Numbered from the stretch's first letter, positions 26,031 to 34,782 are shown. The stretch is DNA of 64,000 nucleotides from Acidobacteriota bacterium (GCA_031296115.1 JARLGI010000027.1:1-64000), one strand, 5' to 3'. Notes: generated by a model from the letters alone, not told the origin. Numbers and translations: made by a program.

Positions 26031-26501
26031 TCACTGCAGGCCGTCGTTCTCGGCGATTTCTGGCGTCTCAATCAGGTCGAGACGTACCATGTCAACGCCG
26101 TGCTTGCTCATGTCGAGCATTTTGGCCGCGCCGTAGGACAGATCGATGATCCGGCTCTTCGTGACTGGTCCGCGATCGTTAATGCGGACCACCACCGAGC
26201 GGGCGGTCTTCAAATCTGTGACCTTAACCCAGCAACCTAGGGGTAAAGTGCGGTGTGCCGCGGTGAATTGAAACATGTCGTACGGTTCGCCGCTTGCAGT
26301 TTGTTTATGCTGGAAGACGCGCCCGTACCACGAGGCCTTACCGACCTGCACCTTGCGGAGCGTGCTCGGGTGAGGCGTAATCGTGTCCTGGGTCTGTCCT
26401 GGGGCCCCTCGCCTCGAATCCGGTGTGCTATTACCGGGTGCCGCGCCCAGCGCGGTGGTGAAAACTAGCACCGCCGCTGCCTGGCTAAGTACTCGTAACA
26501 T
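26031..26501 (-). CDS. rlpA: RlpA-like double-psi beta-barrel protein (septal lytic transglycosylase family)
   Basis: 156 residues from the ATG at 26501, which has GAGAGG seven bases upstream. A signal peptide (LSQAAAVLVFTTALGAAPG) is followed by a short linker. The RlpA core comes next: VGKASWYGRVFQHKQTASGE, FTAAHRTLPLGCWVKVTD, then VVVRINDRGPVTKSRIIDLS and YGAAKMLDMSKHGVDMVRL. The family cleaves naked peptidoglycan glycan strands, and the catalytic Asp region (NDRGP) is kept. There is no C-terminal SPOR domain, so septal targeting must differ from the E. coli protein. Confidence 0.9.
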   Translation of the reverse strand: MLRVLSQAAAVLVFTTALGAAPGNSTPDSRRGAPGQTQDTITPHPSTLRKVQVGKASWYGRVFQHKQTASGEPYDMFQFTAAHRTLPLGCWVKVTDLKTARSVVVRINDRGPVTKSRIIDLSYGAAKMLDMSKHGVDMVRLDLIETPEIAENDGLQ

Positions 26502-26831
26502 TAAACACCTCTCATCGTTAAGTTGGTCCTCCCTGACATGTCTTGTAAGTCTATCCACCGTAAGAAGTAAGAGTCAACCCGCGAAAGTGGTAGTGACGGG
26601 TTTTTCACTTGTCAGTTGCGACAATTCGTGCTAAGCGGCCATCAGTGACCGCTATGGCTGAACTTCCGGACGCGACCGGACGGAGATGCACTCAATCCGA
26701 AAGCCTTACGGGAGGACTGGCAGAAGTAAGCCTCTACATATCAGCGACTTACGTTGACATGATGAAGGCGGAGGATCGTATCGCAGCGAGTTCGGGTAAC
26801 CTGCGGGTCACATTTGCGGTAAAGTCGTGCC
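26502..26831. other. Divergent promoter region between rlpA and thiD
   Basis: No supported gene. The region contains the upstream sequences of both divergent genes and a short hairpin-forming pair AGCGG...CCGCT near 26634-26655. A plus-strand frame from 26609 runs into thiD in another frame and is not supported. Confidence 0.4.
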
Positions 26832-27647
26832 ATGGGCCAGAGGGCGGTCATTCTGAGCATCGCGGGTTACGATCCGTCATCGGGAGCAGGAATTACTGCC
26901 GATATAAAGACGGCCGCTGCCAATGGCTACTACGCAATTACCTGCATTACCGCCCTGACCGTGCAGTCAAGCCAGGGCGTCTTTGGCATACAGCCGGTCG
27001 ATCCCGAGCTGGTTGCCCGGACGTTGCGGACGCTTGCGGGCGATGTCGAAATCGCTGCTGTACGGATCGGGATGCTGGGTTCGGGCGAGGTCGCCAGCGT
27101 GGTGGCCGACTTCCTGGAAGCTGGAGACTTGCCTAACGTGGTGCTTGACCCGGTCTTGCGGTCGTCGACCGGCGCGGCGCTGCTGGATGCTGCCGGTTTG
27201 GAGACCTTGCGCAGCAGATTGCTGCGAGTGGTGGACATCGTCACCCCGAACGTGGAGGAAGCTGCAATCCTGGCTGGAGCCAGGCAGATCGAGACCGACG
27301 AGCCGTGGGAAGTCCTGCTGCCGCAGATTCGAGCTATCACCAAGAAACTACATATGTTAGGCTGTCGTGGGGTCGTAGTCACTGGCGGTCATTTGGCCGA
27401 TGCCAACGACTACCTGAGTATTTCAACCGGAGAAGCGTGCCAAGAGGAGGTCTTTCCAGGCCAGCGCATCGTCTCGCGTTCCACCCATGGAACCGGATGC
27501 GCTTTCGCCACGGCTTTGGCTTGCCAACTGGCCTTGGGAAGGGAATTGCCTGAGGCCGTTCCAGCCGCCAAGGCGTATGTTCGCCGCGCGATTGAGACAG
27601 CATATCCGGTCGGAAAGGGAACCGGGCCGCTGAACCATTTGGGATGA
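26832..27647 (+). CDS. thiD: Hydroxymethylpyrimidine / phosphomethylpyrimidine kinase
   Basis: 271-residue ribokinase-fold enzyme that phosphorylates HMP and HMP-P in thiamine pyrophosphate synthesis. The N-terminal ILSIAGYDPSSGAGITADIK is the family signature (usually DPSGGAGIQADIK; Ser replaces one Gly here). Further motifs are AVRIGMLGS, VVLDPVLRSSTG, VTPNVEEAAIL, GVVVTGGHL, and the anion-hole HGTGCAFATALAC. The ATG at 26832 gives the expected length. No other thi gene is next to it, and no TPP riboswitch is apparent upstream. Confidence 0.94.
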   Translation: MGQRAVILSIAGYDPSSGAGITADIKTAAANGYYAITCITALTVQSSQGVFGIQPVDPELVARTLRTLAGDVEIAAVRIGMLGSGEVASVVADFLEAGDLPNVVLDPVLRSSTGAALLDAAGLETLRSRLLRVVDIVTPNVEEAAILAGARQIETDEPWEVLLPQIRAITKKLHMLGCRGVVVTGGHLADANDYLSISTGEACQEEVFPGQRIVSRSTHGTGCAFATALACQLALGRELPEAVPAAKAYVRRAIETAYPVGKGTGPLNHLG

Positions 27648-27805
27648 CGCCCGACGGACGATTCACGACCGGCGGTGGTTTCGGTGTACTGCTCTTTTGC
27701 CCGGCTGTTTCAGATTTGTCATGGGCGCAACCATGATTTCTGCGTCCTTGGCAGCTGCTGTTGGGCGCCACGCTTATCAGGTAAACTTCTCATAAGCCAT
27801 CGGCG

Positions 27806-29038
27806 ATGAAACCTTACCAGCGAGCCCTTTGTGTCCTGAGTATCTGCTGCGTCTTCGGCATGGGCAGCGCTGTGGGCCAGAATTCCACGGCTTCGTCAGT
27901 GAATCCGCAGGTCCCGACAAGGTCTGACAACGACCCGACCACGCGCAAAGGCTTCGACCACTTCTACAACCTGGAGTACGACAAGGCGATCCGCGAGTTC
28001 GAGAGCGCCCAGCAGGCGCATCCCGGCGACCCCTTCGCGGTAAACCACCTGCTGTCCGCGGTGATATTTAAGGAACTGCTGCGCATTGGAACGCTCGATA
28101 CCGAGGCCTACGCCGGAGACACTTTTCTTAATAAGGAGCACAGCGAACCACTTGACCCCAAAGTCCGCGAGCGGGTCAAGCAGCTCACCGACCAGGCGTT
28201 GGCACTGGCGCAGGCCCAGCTGAGCAAGAATCCCAACGACGTGAATGCACTTTACGTGCGGGGAGTGACTCGCGGTCTGCGCGCGACCTACCTGGGAATC
28301 GCCGAGAAGGCATGGTACGGCGCGTTGCGCAGCGCCATGGCTGCGCGTCACGACCACGAGCGCGTGCTGGAGCTTGACCCCAAGTATGTGGACGCGAAGG
28401 TCGTAGTCGGCACGGACCTCTACATCGTGGGCAGTCTGAGCTGGCCGGTGAAGGTGGCTGCGTCAATTGTGGGAATCAGCGGTAACAAGCAGAAGGGACT
28501 GGACTACTTGCGAGAGGCTGCGGCTGGAGCTCACAGCGAGGTGGCCAGCGACGCCAAGATCGTGTTCGCGCTCTTTCTGCGCCGCGAGCAGAAATACGAT
28601 GAAGCGCTCCAGGTGGTCGCAGGCATGCAAACCGAGTGGCCGCGCAACTTCCTGGTTGCCGCTGAATACGCCCACCTGATGAACGCGGCCGGTCACGGAC
28701 CGGATGCCATCGCGGCCTATCGCAAGGTGATTGACGGATGCCATCGCAATGCGTATTCGATGTGCCATATTGAGGTGCCAGCTTACGGATTGGGCGAGGC
28801 GATGCGCGGGCAACGCGACTGCGCAGGCGCTGCTGAAGCTTACGAGTTGGCGGCCAGCAACGGCAAAGATCCTGAGCTGAAGCAGAAAGCGACGCTCGCG
28901 GCGGGCGAGATGTTCGACGTGCTGCAGAAGCGCGATACTGCGTTGGAGAAATATCGAGCGGTGATTGCGGAAAACTCGGCAACGCCTTCGGCGGACCTGG
29001 CGCGACGCTACATGAAGCAGGCTTACAAGACACCGTGA
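27806..29038 (+). CDS. Exported TPR-containing protein
   Basis: 410 residues. The signal peptide (LCVLSICCVFGMGSAVGQ) is followed by TPR-like helical repeats: FDHFYNLEYDKAIREFESAQ, VLELDPKYVDAKVVVGTDLY, FALFLRREQKYDEALQVVAG, AHLMNAAGHGPDAIAAYRKV, LEKYRAVIAENSATPSADL. The combination of an early single TPR and a long middle domain is common in acidobacteria. It probably acts as a periplasmic scaffold. No enzymatic motif is seen, and it sits between thiD and a PspC gene with no obvious operon link. Confidence 0.78.
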   Translation: MKPYQRALCVLSICCVFGMGSAVGQNSTASSVNPQVPTRSDNDPTTRKGFDHFYNLEYDKAIREFESAQQAHPGDPFAVNHLLSAVIFKELLRIGTLDTEAYAGDTFLNKEHSEPLDPKVRERVKQLTDQALALAQAQLSKNPNDVNALYVRGVTRGLRATYLGIAEKAWYGALRSAMAARHDHERVLELDPKYVDAKVVVGTDLYIVGSLSWPVKVAASIVGISGNKQKGLDYLREAAAGAHSEVASDAKIVFALFLRREQKYDEALQVVAGMQTEWPRNFLVAAEYAHLMNAAGHGPDAIAAYRKVIDGCHRNAYSMCHIEVPAYGLGEAMRGQRDCAGAAEAYELAASNGKDPELKQKATLAAGEMFDVLQKRDTALEKYRAVIAENSATPSADLARRYMKQAYKTP

Positions 29039-29116
29039 ATCTTGTGTTAATTCAGGGCTTTGCGCCCGGGGAACCTTTTTTCGCGCCGCGCGTATCTTCT
29101 ACTATGCGGAGGCTCT

Positions 29117-29443
29117 ATGTACTGTAACTACTGCGGAAAAGTGATTCAGGACGACGCCAACGTTTGCGCCTATTGCGGACGCCGCATCGGCTCGGTCGCC
29201 GGAGGACGTCACAAGTTGATGCGCTCGCGCACCGATCGCAAAATCGCCGGCGTTTGCGCGGGTTTCGCCGAGTACTTCGACCTAGATGTCACCGTGGTCC
29301 GAGTGGTCTGGCTCATCGTCGCCTTGTTCGGTGGCGGCGGCGTGCTGGCCTACATCATCGCCTGGATCGTGATGCCCCAAGAGCCGGAATATATTCCGGT
29401 GGCTCCGCCGGCCGTTCCACCCCAGCCGTACCAGGGACCGTAA
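29117..29443 (+). CDS. Zinc-ribbon PspC-domain membrane protein
   Basis: 108 residues from the ATG at 29117, directly after a GGAGG site. A zinc ribbon at the N-terminus (CNYCGKVIQDDANVCAYCG) carries two CxxC pairs. The PspC domain follows (LMRSRTDRKIAGVCAGFAEY, VRVVWLIVALFGGGGVLAYI) with its amphipathic helix and membrane helix, and a Pro-rich tail ends the protein. PspC proteins take part in phage-shock-type membrane stress responses, but stand-alone copies like this are common in acidobacteria. No pspA is nearby. Confidence 0.88.
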   Translation: MYCNYCGKVIQDDANVCAYCGRRIGSVAGGRHKLMRSRTDRKIAGVCAGFAEYFDLDVTVVRVVWLIVALFGGGGVLAYIIAWIVMPQEPEYIPVAPPAVPPQPYQGP

Positions 29444-29463
29444 TGCTCGCCGTTCTCGACCGC

Positions 29464-29490
29464 AAGGGGAGCGCAACTCCCCTTTCTGTT
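29464..29490 (+). terminator. Rho-independent terminator after the PspC gene
   Basis: AAGGGGAG (29464-29471), a 5-base loop CGCAA, and CTCCCCTT (29477-29484) form a perfect 8-bp stem, followed by the T-rich TCTGTTTCTCC. It ends just before the alpha/beta hydrolase start. Confidence 0.75.
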
Positions 29491-29501
29491 TCTCCTGACG
29501 C

Positions 29502-30302
29502 ATGCCAACACTTCGCAGCGCTGACGCCGAGCTGTTCTACCAGATCGCGGGCAGCGGTCCCGACGTGGTGCTGCTTCACCCTTTTCCGCTCAACCATTTC
29601 TTCTGGGCCGCGATAGCGGAGCAGCTCAGCAATCGTTACCGCGTCGTCCTTCCTGACCTGCGAGCACATGGCGATTCCGAACTGGGCGATGGACCGGCGA
29701 CGATGCCGACGCTGGCCGAAGACTTGGCGGCGCTCTGTCGCGAACTAAGAGTTCACAAAGCAACGTTTGCCGGCGTGTCCATCGGCGGCTACGCGCTGCT
29801 TGAATTCTGGCGGCGGCATCGCGACCACGTAGCAGCCCTCGTGCTGGCGAACACGCGACCCGGCGCGGAAACACCCCAGAGCAAGGCTGCGCGCCTACAA
29901 ACTGCCGACAAGGTGCTGCGCGAGGGAACGTCCGGCTTCATCGAAGAGATGCTGGCGAAATTGCTTTCGCAGAGCACCCGGACGAACCGGCCCGACACCG
30001 TTGACGCAGCCCGCCGCATGATGCAGAAGATGTCGCCTGCCGACATCGCCGGCGTGCAGCGCGGCATGGCGGAGCGTGCGGATTCCATCGCGACCCTGGC
30101 GACGATCAACGTGCCGACCTTGCTCATCAGCGGGGAAGAGGACGTCGTGCCGCTAAGCGAGTTCGAGTTGATGCACCAGCGGATCGCCGGCAGCGAGTTG
30201 CGCGTCCTATCGCGTGCGGGACACTACGCAGCGTTGGAGCAGCCGCAGGAATTCGGCGCCCTGCTGCGCGAATTCCTGGACAGCCGCCCCCCTCGCCAGT
30301 AG
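29502..30302 (+). CDS. Alpha/beta-fold hydrolase
   Basis: 266 residues. The oxyanion-hole strand is VVLLHPFPLNHFFW; the nucleophile elbow is GVSIGGYALLEFW, with Ser in GxSxG; an acidic residue lies in LLISGEEDVVPLSEF; and the catalytic His is in LSRAGHYAALEQP. It resembles 3-oxoadipate enol-lactonase or generic BioH/esterase-like enzymes, but the substrate cannot be fixed. The ATG at 29502 follows the PspC terminator by about 10 bases. Confidence 0.85.
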   Translation: MPTLRSADAELFYQIAGSGPDVVLLHPFPLNHFFWAAIAEQLSNRYRVVLPDLRAHGDSELGDGPATMPTLAEDLAALCRELRVHKATFAGVSIGGYALLEFWRRHRDHVAALVLANTRPGAETPQSKAARLQTADKVLREGTSGFIEEMLAKLLSQSTRTNRPDTVDAARRMMQKMSPADIAGVQRGMAERADSIATLATINVPTLLISGEEDVVPLSEFELMHQRIAGSELRVLSRAGHYAALEQPQEFGALLREFLDSRPPRQ

Positions 30303-31045
30303 CCCATCCGCCGCAAAGTTGGTTAACCAGAGGGTACATACCTCCCATCCCCCCTCCCAGGCTGTCTGCAACGTAGTCATAACAAAGGGAGTCAGAAAAG
30401 TATCGCGGCAAATATTGGGCGGCATGGAGTCATGCGTAAACTTTTATAAACAAACGGCTTATTGCAAAAATATCGTCGATTCGGCCTCTTTTCCGCTTCG
30501 CAGCTTTACAATTCCGGCGTGCGAAAAATAACCGAGTAGTTAACAGTCTGAACCCTGCGGGCCAGGTTAACGTCCCTGATCCGTTGGCACTAACCACCAA
30601 CCACTGAGTCTTCAAAGAGCTTCTCAGCTCCGGCCTGCCGTCAGGCTCCACCATGAGTTCTCTCCCGGCGTCATCCCCGCCCCCGGCAATGGTACTTCCA
30701 AGATGGTCATCTCGGTGGGCATCAACACTAAGCCGGGCACCTATCCGATTACGATCATCGCGACGGGTGGCGGCGTAAAGGCGACCACGACAATACATGT
30801 GCTTGTACCCTGACCCGGCAATCCTCACTCAAGCTCTTCAACGGGCAGACTGGGCACAGATCGTCCATCGGTTCCACAAGCTGCGGGTAAGACCGGAATC
30901 GGGAACTTGACGCTCTTCACAGAAGGAATCCTTACGAAGTAGGAGCCCTCTTGCAGCCGATTAGCGGTGACTCTCGGGATTGGGTCTGCCTGCCAAGGCC
31001 AGGACACCCCTTGCTGTGGTGGTTATCCCAAAAGCCGGCTTACAA
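30303..31045. other. 743-base interval with a protein-domain remnant
   Basis: AT-richer than its surroundings at 30400-30540. It holds the Ig-like domain fragment described separately (30621-30813). A minus-strand open frame at 30825-31007 contains LQEGSYFVRIPSVKSVKFPI; it might be a fragment of a real protein but I cannot name it. Confidence 0.45.
30621..30813 (+). pseudogene. C-terminal fragment of an Ig-like/surface-repeat domain protein
   Basis: Reading one frame gives SSGLPSGST and the next gives EFSPGVIPAPGNGTSKMVIS, then KPGTYPITIIATGGG and TTTIHVLVP before the TGA at 30811. This is the usual end of the bacterial Ig-like repeats found in large acidobacterial secreted proteins (SGLPSG...FSP...APGNGTS...PGTYPLTV). 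One frameshift falls near 30650. No open gene precedes it, so only the tail survives. Confidence 0.6.
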
Positions 31046-31582
31046 CTACTTCATAGCGCATTCGGGATGCTTGGCGAATTCCGCCTGTAATCCGGTGAGG
31101 TTGAACGTGCTCGAAGTGGGTATACCCGTGAGGAACGGTGTGAATTCGACGGAGACGGTCGGCACACTCAGCAGAGCTTGCAGGAAATGGATGCGCTCCG
31201 GTTCAGTTTTGCCGACGTAGTCGAAGGATTGGAAATTACTGTGAGACACCCAAGTCGTCGGTTGCCTGTGTTCCCCGATGGTCATCTCCAACACCAGCGA
31301 TGCGGAGTTTCCCCAGGCTGAGTATTCCTGCTCGGTCACGATGCCTCCCGGCGAATACGTGATTGCGTGCACGATTTTCTTGCCCTTTTGCTGGCAGACT
31401 ACGCCCAACACCGGGGTCTTCGCATGGCCGGAGTAGATCAATCCATAAGGCTGCTGTGCCATCACGCTCAGGGTGGTGACGCCGTTGTCGGAGGTCACAT
31501 GTACGTCTTGTCCCAAGAGGCCGGGCGGCCACAACGCACAGGCAATTGCCCCAGACATCAATATGGCTCGTAGCGTCTTCAT
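31046..31582 (-). CDS. Exported hypothetical protein
   Basis: 178 residues with a signal peptide (AILMSGAIACALWPPGLLGQ). The body is beta-rich with two lone cysteines (VLGVVCQQKGKK near the middle and CAMK at the end). No family is recognised. The ATG at 31582 is followed by an ordinary signal sequence, which supports the start. Neighbours give no clue: a remnant region lies on one side and a plus-strand hypothetical gene on the other. Confidence 0.6.
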   Translation of the reverse strand: MKTLRAILMSGAIACALWPPGLLGQDVHVTSDNGVTTLSVMAQQPYGLIYSGHAKTPVLGVVCQQKGKKIVHAITYSPGGIVTEQEYSAWGNSASLVLEMTIGEHRQPTTWVSHSNFQSFDYVGKTEPERIHFLQALLSVPTVSVEFTPFLTGIPTSSTFNLTGLQAEFAKHPECAMK

Positions 31583-31905
31583 GTCGTCCCTTGCTGTACC
31601 CGGGAAAGTGTTCCGCTGTTTTGCGAACAGTTAAGGATAAGCCCCAGTGTCAATGTCGGCACATGCGAGCCTGCAGCTGCTCTCAATTTGGGACCGCGAC
31701 CTGACATAGAAGCGCGGAGGCTCATCGCCTCGGCGTCTTCCGGTCGGCTTCGGTACACACGGCCAGCTGCTCAAAGCACTCGGCGCTGGCAAGCTCGGGA
31801 AAGTACTATAGGGCGTGGTCCGGGAGGCGCGCCTGCCATTCATCGCCGGCCGCTGTGATGGCCGTCACCATTCTCGGCTTCGCGGTTCGGTAGAATAGCG
31901 TCGTC
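31583..31905. other. Divergent upstream region
   Basis: 323 bases between two divergently transcribed hypothetical genes. No gene, no clear promoter and no strong hairpin were found. A minus-strand open frame (31631-31843) is rich in Arg, Pro and Ser and looks non-coding. Confidence 0.4.
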
Positions 31906-32328
31906 ATGCTGGATGCCTTTCTGGTACCCGAAAAAACCGTCCTCACCGCCAAGGGAGACAGCGAGCCGTTGGACATCAGCGCTGCCTCGAACCCCGTATT
32001 CCTGCTTACGCTGTCCGTCACCAGCGTGGTTGAACAGGAGTCGATCGAGGTGTCAGTGTTCACCTCCGCCGACGGCACCACCTGGGACGCGAAAGCCGCA
32101 GCCGCGCTTCCGCAGAAGTTTTATGTGGGCGAATACCCGCTGTTGGTGGACTTGTCCGCGGCTGCCGGTCCGAAGTTTGTTCGCGCCCACTGGGAAGTGA
32201 GCCGCTGGGGACGGGGATCCACAACGCCCAAGTTCGAAATTGGCCTGCGGTTCCGCGAGGTTTCTCGCGAGTCGTTGGCGGAAGCCCAGGCGGAAGCGCA
32301 GAGCCGCCGCAAGCACGGTGGATTATGA
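31906..32328 (+). CDS. Hypothetical protein
   Basis: 140 residues, no signal peptide, mostly predicted beta strands in the first two-thirds (FLLTLSVTSVVEQESIEVSV, YVGEYPLLVDLS, KFVRAHWEVSRWGRGS) and a charged helical tail (ESLAEAQAEAQSRRKHGG). It may bind or decorate a larger assembly, but this is only a guess. Base composition matches its neighbours. It ends about 75 bases before a hairpin repeat that precedes aroA. Confidence 0.6.
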   Translation: MLDAFLVPEKTVLTAKGDSEPLDISAASNPVFLLTLSVTSVVEQESIEVSVFTSADGTTWDAKAAAALPQKFYVGEYPLLVDLSAAAGPKFVRAHWEVSRWGRGSTTPKFEIGLRFREVSRESLAEAQAEAQSRRKHGGL

Positions 32329-32402
32329 ATTTCGTTTAGTCCATGGGGTTCTCGTTCTGCGCCTCAAGGGCCCTAAAGGCCGTGTTTTCTTGGGCGGGGT
32401 TC

Positions 32403-32425
32403 GGCACGCGGCTGAAGCCGTGCCC
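32403..32425 (+). repeat. Hairpin repeat before aroA
   Basis: GGCACG, then CGGCTGAAGC, then CGTGCC form a tight palindrome in the gap between the 140-residue gene and aroA. The GGCTGAAGCC-type core is shared with the other repeats in this window. Confidence 0.6.
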
Positions 32426-32491
32426 TGACACGAAGCTCCGGCTGATGCAAAGAACTTGCGCCTCAGGGCACTAGCGCACACGGCGCCAACC

Positions 32492-33787
32492 ATGCCAGAA
32501 AGCAAAGCAGTCCCCATCCATCCCGCCCGCAACGTGCTGGGCAGCCTGCGAGTGCCGGGCGACAAATCCATCTCTCACCGTTACGCTATGCTGGCGACGT
32601 TGGCGGAAGGGCCGTCGCGGTTGCACAACTTTTCCCTGGGCGCCGACTGCGCCAGCACGCTGGGCTGCGTTCAGGCGCTGGGTGCCAAGGTCGAGCGCGA
32701 CGAGCAGGGTCGCCTGACCATTGAAGGCTTGGGTCCGCGGCTGAAAGCTCCCGCTGTGCCGCTCGATTGCGGCAATTCAGGATCGACCATGCGCATGCTG
32801 GCGGGCATCGTCGCGGGGCAGTCGTTTGCCAGCGAGATGCTTGGCGACGAGTCGCTCTCGCGACGTCCCATGAAGCGCATCATTGAGCCGTTGACGCAGA
32901 TGGGAGCGGAGATTCGCGCCACGCAAGACGGTTGCGCGCCGCTGCACATCACCGGCGGCAAGCTGCACGGCATCGAGTATCGCCCGCTCGTGGCCAGCGC
33001 GCAGGTGAAATCCTGCCTGCTGTTTGCCGGACTGCTGGCCGAGGGCGTCACAACCGTGGAGGAGCCCATGCGCACTCGCGATCATGGCGAGCTGGCGCTG
33101 CGGGCTTTCGGGGTAAAGGTCGAGCGCAAGCAGGCAGGCGTCTCGATACAGGGTGGGCAGCAGCTTCATCCTTTGGAAGTGACCATCCCCGGCGACATTT
33201 CGTCCGCCGCGTTCTTTCTCTGTGCCGCGTCCATCTTTCCGGAATCAAACCTGGTCATCGATGGAGTGTCGCTGAACCCCACGCGCTCGGCGCTGCTCGA
33301 CGTGCTGGCCGCCATGGGTTGCAGGATTTCGATGCTCCGCGTGGAAGAACAGCACGGCGAACTGGTGGGCACGATCTCACTGGTGCCGGGCAAGGGCCCG
33401 CATCTGGTCATCGCGGGAGCGCAGACAGCCGCGCTGGTTGACGAACTTCCCGTGCTGGCGGCGATCGCTCCGTACACCGCCGGCGGCTTGGAAGTTCGCG
33501 ATGCCGGCGAATTACGGGTGAAGGAATCGGACCGGCTGGCTGTCGTCACGCAGAACCTGTTGGCCATGGGCGCCCAGGTTGAGCAAACTGCCGACGGCTG
33601 GCGCATTCCGGGGGTGCAGAAGCTGCATGGAGCGGAAATAAACTCGTTCGGCGACCATCGCATCGCCATGGCGTTCGCCATTGCGGCCTTGCGGGCCGAG
33701 GGCGACACGCTCATTCGCAATCCCGAATGCGTTGCGATTTCGTATCCCAACTTTTTCCAGGACCTGGAACAGGTAGTCGAGCGATAG
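32492..33787 (+). CDS. aroA: 3-phosphoshikimate 1-carboxyvinyltransferase (EPSP synthase)
   Basis: 431 residues from the ATG at 32492. It transfers the enolpyruvyl group from PEP to shikimate 3-phosphate in aromatic amino-acid synthesis. Signatures: LRVPGDKSISHRYAM near the N-terminus, LDCGNSGSTMRMLAG, LRVKESDRLA, and FGDHRIAMAFAIA at the C-terminus. An in-frame upstream Met at 32456 would add 12 residues that do not resemble the family. No other aro gene is adjacent. It converges on the DedA-rhodanese gene with only 5 bases between the stops if that gene is read through its UGA. Confidence 0.95.
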   Translation: MPESKAVPIHPARNVLGSLRVPGDKSISHRYAMLATLAEGPSRLHNFSLGADCASTLGCVQALGAKVERDEQGRLTIEGLGPRLKAPAVPLDCGNSGSTMRMLAGIVAGQSFASEMLGDESLSRRPMKRIIEPLTQMGAEIRATQDGCAPLHITGGKLHGIEYRPLVASAQVKSCLLFAGLLAEGVTTVEEPMRTRDHGELALRAFGVKVERKQAGVSIQGGQQLHPLEVTIPGDISSAAFFLCAASIFPESNLVIDGVSLNPTRSALLDVLAAMGCRISMLRVEEQHGELVGTISLVPGKGPHLVIAGAQTAALVDELPVLAAIAPYTAGGLEVRDAGELRVKESDRLAVVTQNLLAMGAQVEQTADGWRIPGVQKLHGAEINSFGDHRIAMAFAIAALRAEGDTLIRNPECVAISYPNFFQDLEQVVER

Positions 33788-33792
33788 GCTTC

Positions 33793-34782
33793 TTACGCTG
33801 AGTGTTCGGTGGCCCAGGAAGCGCCCGACTGCGGCTCAGCAGAGACTGAGTCCACATCGGCCATGGGATAGCCCAGCCTCTTCCACTCATAGAAACCGCC
33901 CAACAGCGGACGGACGCGGCGAATACCGTGCTTTCGCAGTTGCAGCGCCACCCGGGCGCTGGTCGCTTCGTTCGGTCAAGTACAGAAGAGGATGAGCTCT
34001 CCATCGCGGGCAATCTCGCTGTTGCGGCTTTCCAGATCCTCCGGCGCAATCTGCAACGCTCCGGGAAGGGTGCGCGGATCGGTCAACACATCCAGCGGGT
34101 GCCGCAGGTCGACGATCACCACAGCCTCGCCCGCTTCCATCTTGTGCTTCAACTCGTCGGGGGTAATGCGGTCGCCCTTCACCTGCTCGATGAAGCGATT
34201 GCGCTCGCGCCAGCGAAAGAGAACGTAAGCAACCACTCCGGCAAGGAAGAGCACCAACATCCACCCGCCGAAACGCTGGGTGTAGAAGGCGGCGCGGTCG
34301 AGCTGCTTGCCGAAAAGGAAGCCCACCCCTGCGAATGCGCCCGTCCACAGGAGCGCGCCTGCGAAGTCGAAGAGCAGGAACTTGGGGAATTCGACTCCCA
34401 CCATGCCGGCTAACGTGGGAGCGGCGGTGTTCAGCCCGGGGACGAACTTGCAGATGAGCAGCGTGCGAGCGCCGTACCTGGTGAACGTCGACTCGGTGCG
34501 GCGTACGCAAGAGTCCGGTTCCAGCGCAATCCGGCACAGCAAATTCAGGACCACGCCGCCGCGCTTCTTTCCGAAGCCGTACCAAAAGGTGTCCGCGAGC
34601 AGGGAAGCGATGGAGGAAGTGAGAATGACAAAGGCCAGATGCATCCGGCCCTGCGAGGCCAGCGCGCCGGCTGCCAGCAGCAGCGGCGACGCCGGAATGG
34701 GCAGTCCGCCCTGCTCCATGAGAACCCATCCGAAGAGCAGCAGGTAGCCGTAGTGCACCACGAATTGGAGAGTCTCAGTCAT
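33793..34782 (-). CDS. DedA-family membrane protein fused to rhodanese domain, with in-frame UGA
   Basis: From the ATG at 34782 the frame encodes a DedA/SNARE-associated transporter-like domain: GGLPIPASPLLLAAGALASQ, GARTLLICKFVPGLNTAAPT, and several helices. A rhodanese domain follows (VVIVDLRHPLDVLTDPRTLP, LILFCT). At 33976-33978 the frame has a UGA where homologues, as I recall them, have Cys (CxCPNEATSAR). It then continues without another stop for 60 residues (PNEATSARVALQLRKHG, VRPLLGGFYEWKRLGYP), ending at a TAA at 33793. That end lies 5 bases from the aroA stop. A hairpin 14 bases after the UGA fits a bacterial SECIS. It is either a selenoprotein (332-residue-class readthrough) or a nonsense mutant; truncation would leave the rhodanese domain incomplete. 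Confidence 0.75.
33943..33961 (-). promoter_or_regulatory. SECIS-like hairpin downstream of in-frame UGA
   Basis: On the minus strand, CAGCGCC pairs perfectly with GGCGCTG around a 5-base loop CGGGU. It begins 14 bases after the UGA at 33978-33976, and the apical loop begins 21 bases after it, with a G at loop position 2. These values fit the published bacterial SECIS rules as I remember them. The region is GC-rich, so chance is possible. Confidence 0.35.

Noticed and set aside
33887-34729. Long minus-strand frame overlapping the DedA-rhodanese gene
   Set aside because: It is rich in Arg, Ala, Gly and His without motifs; the DedA and rhodanese motifs are in the other frame.
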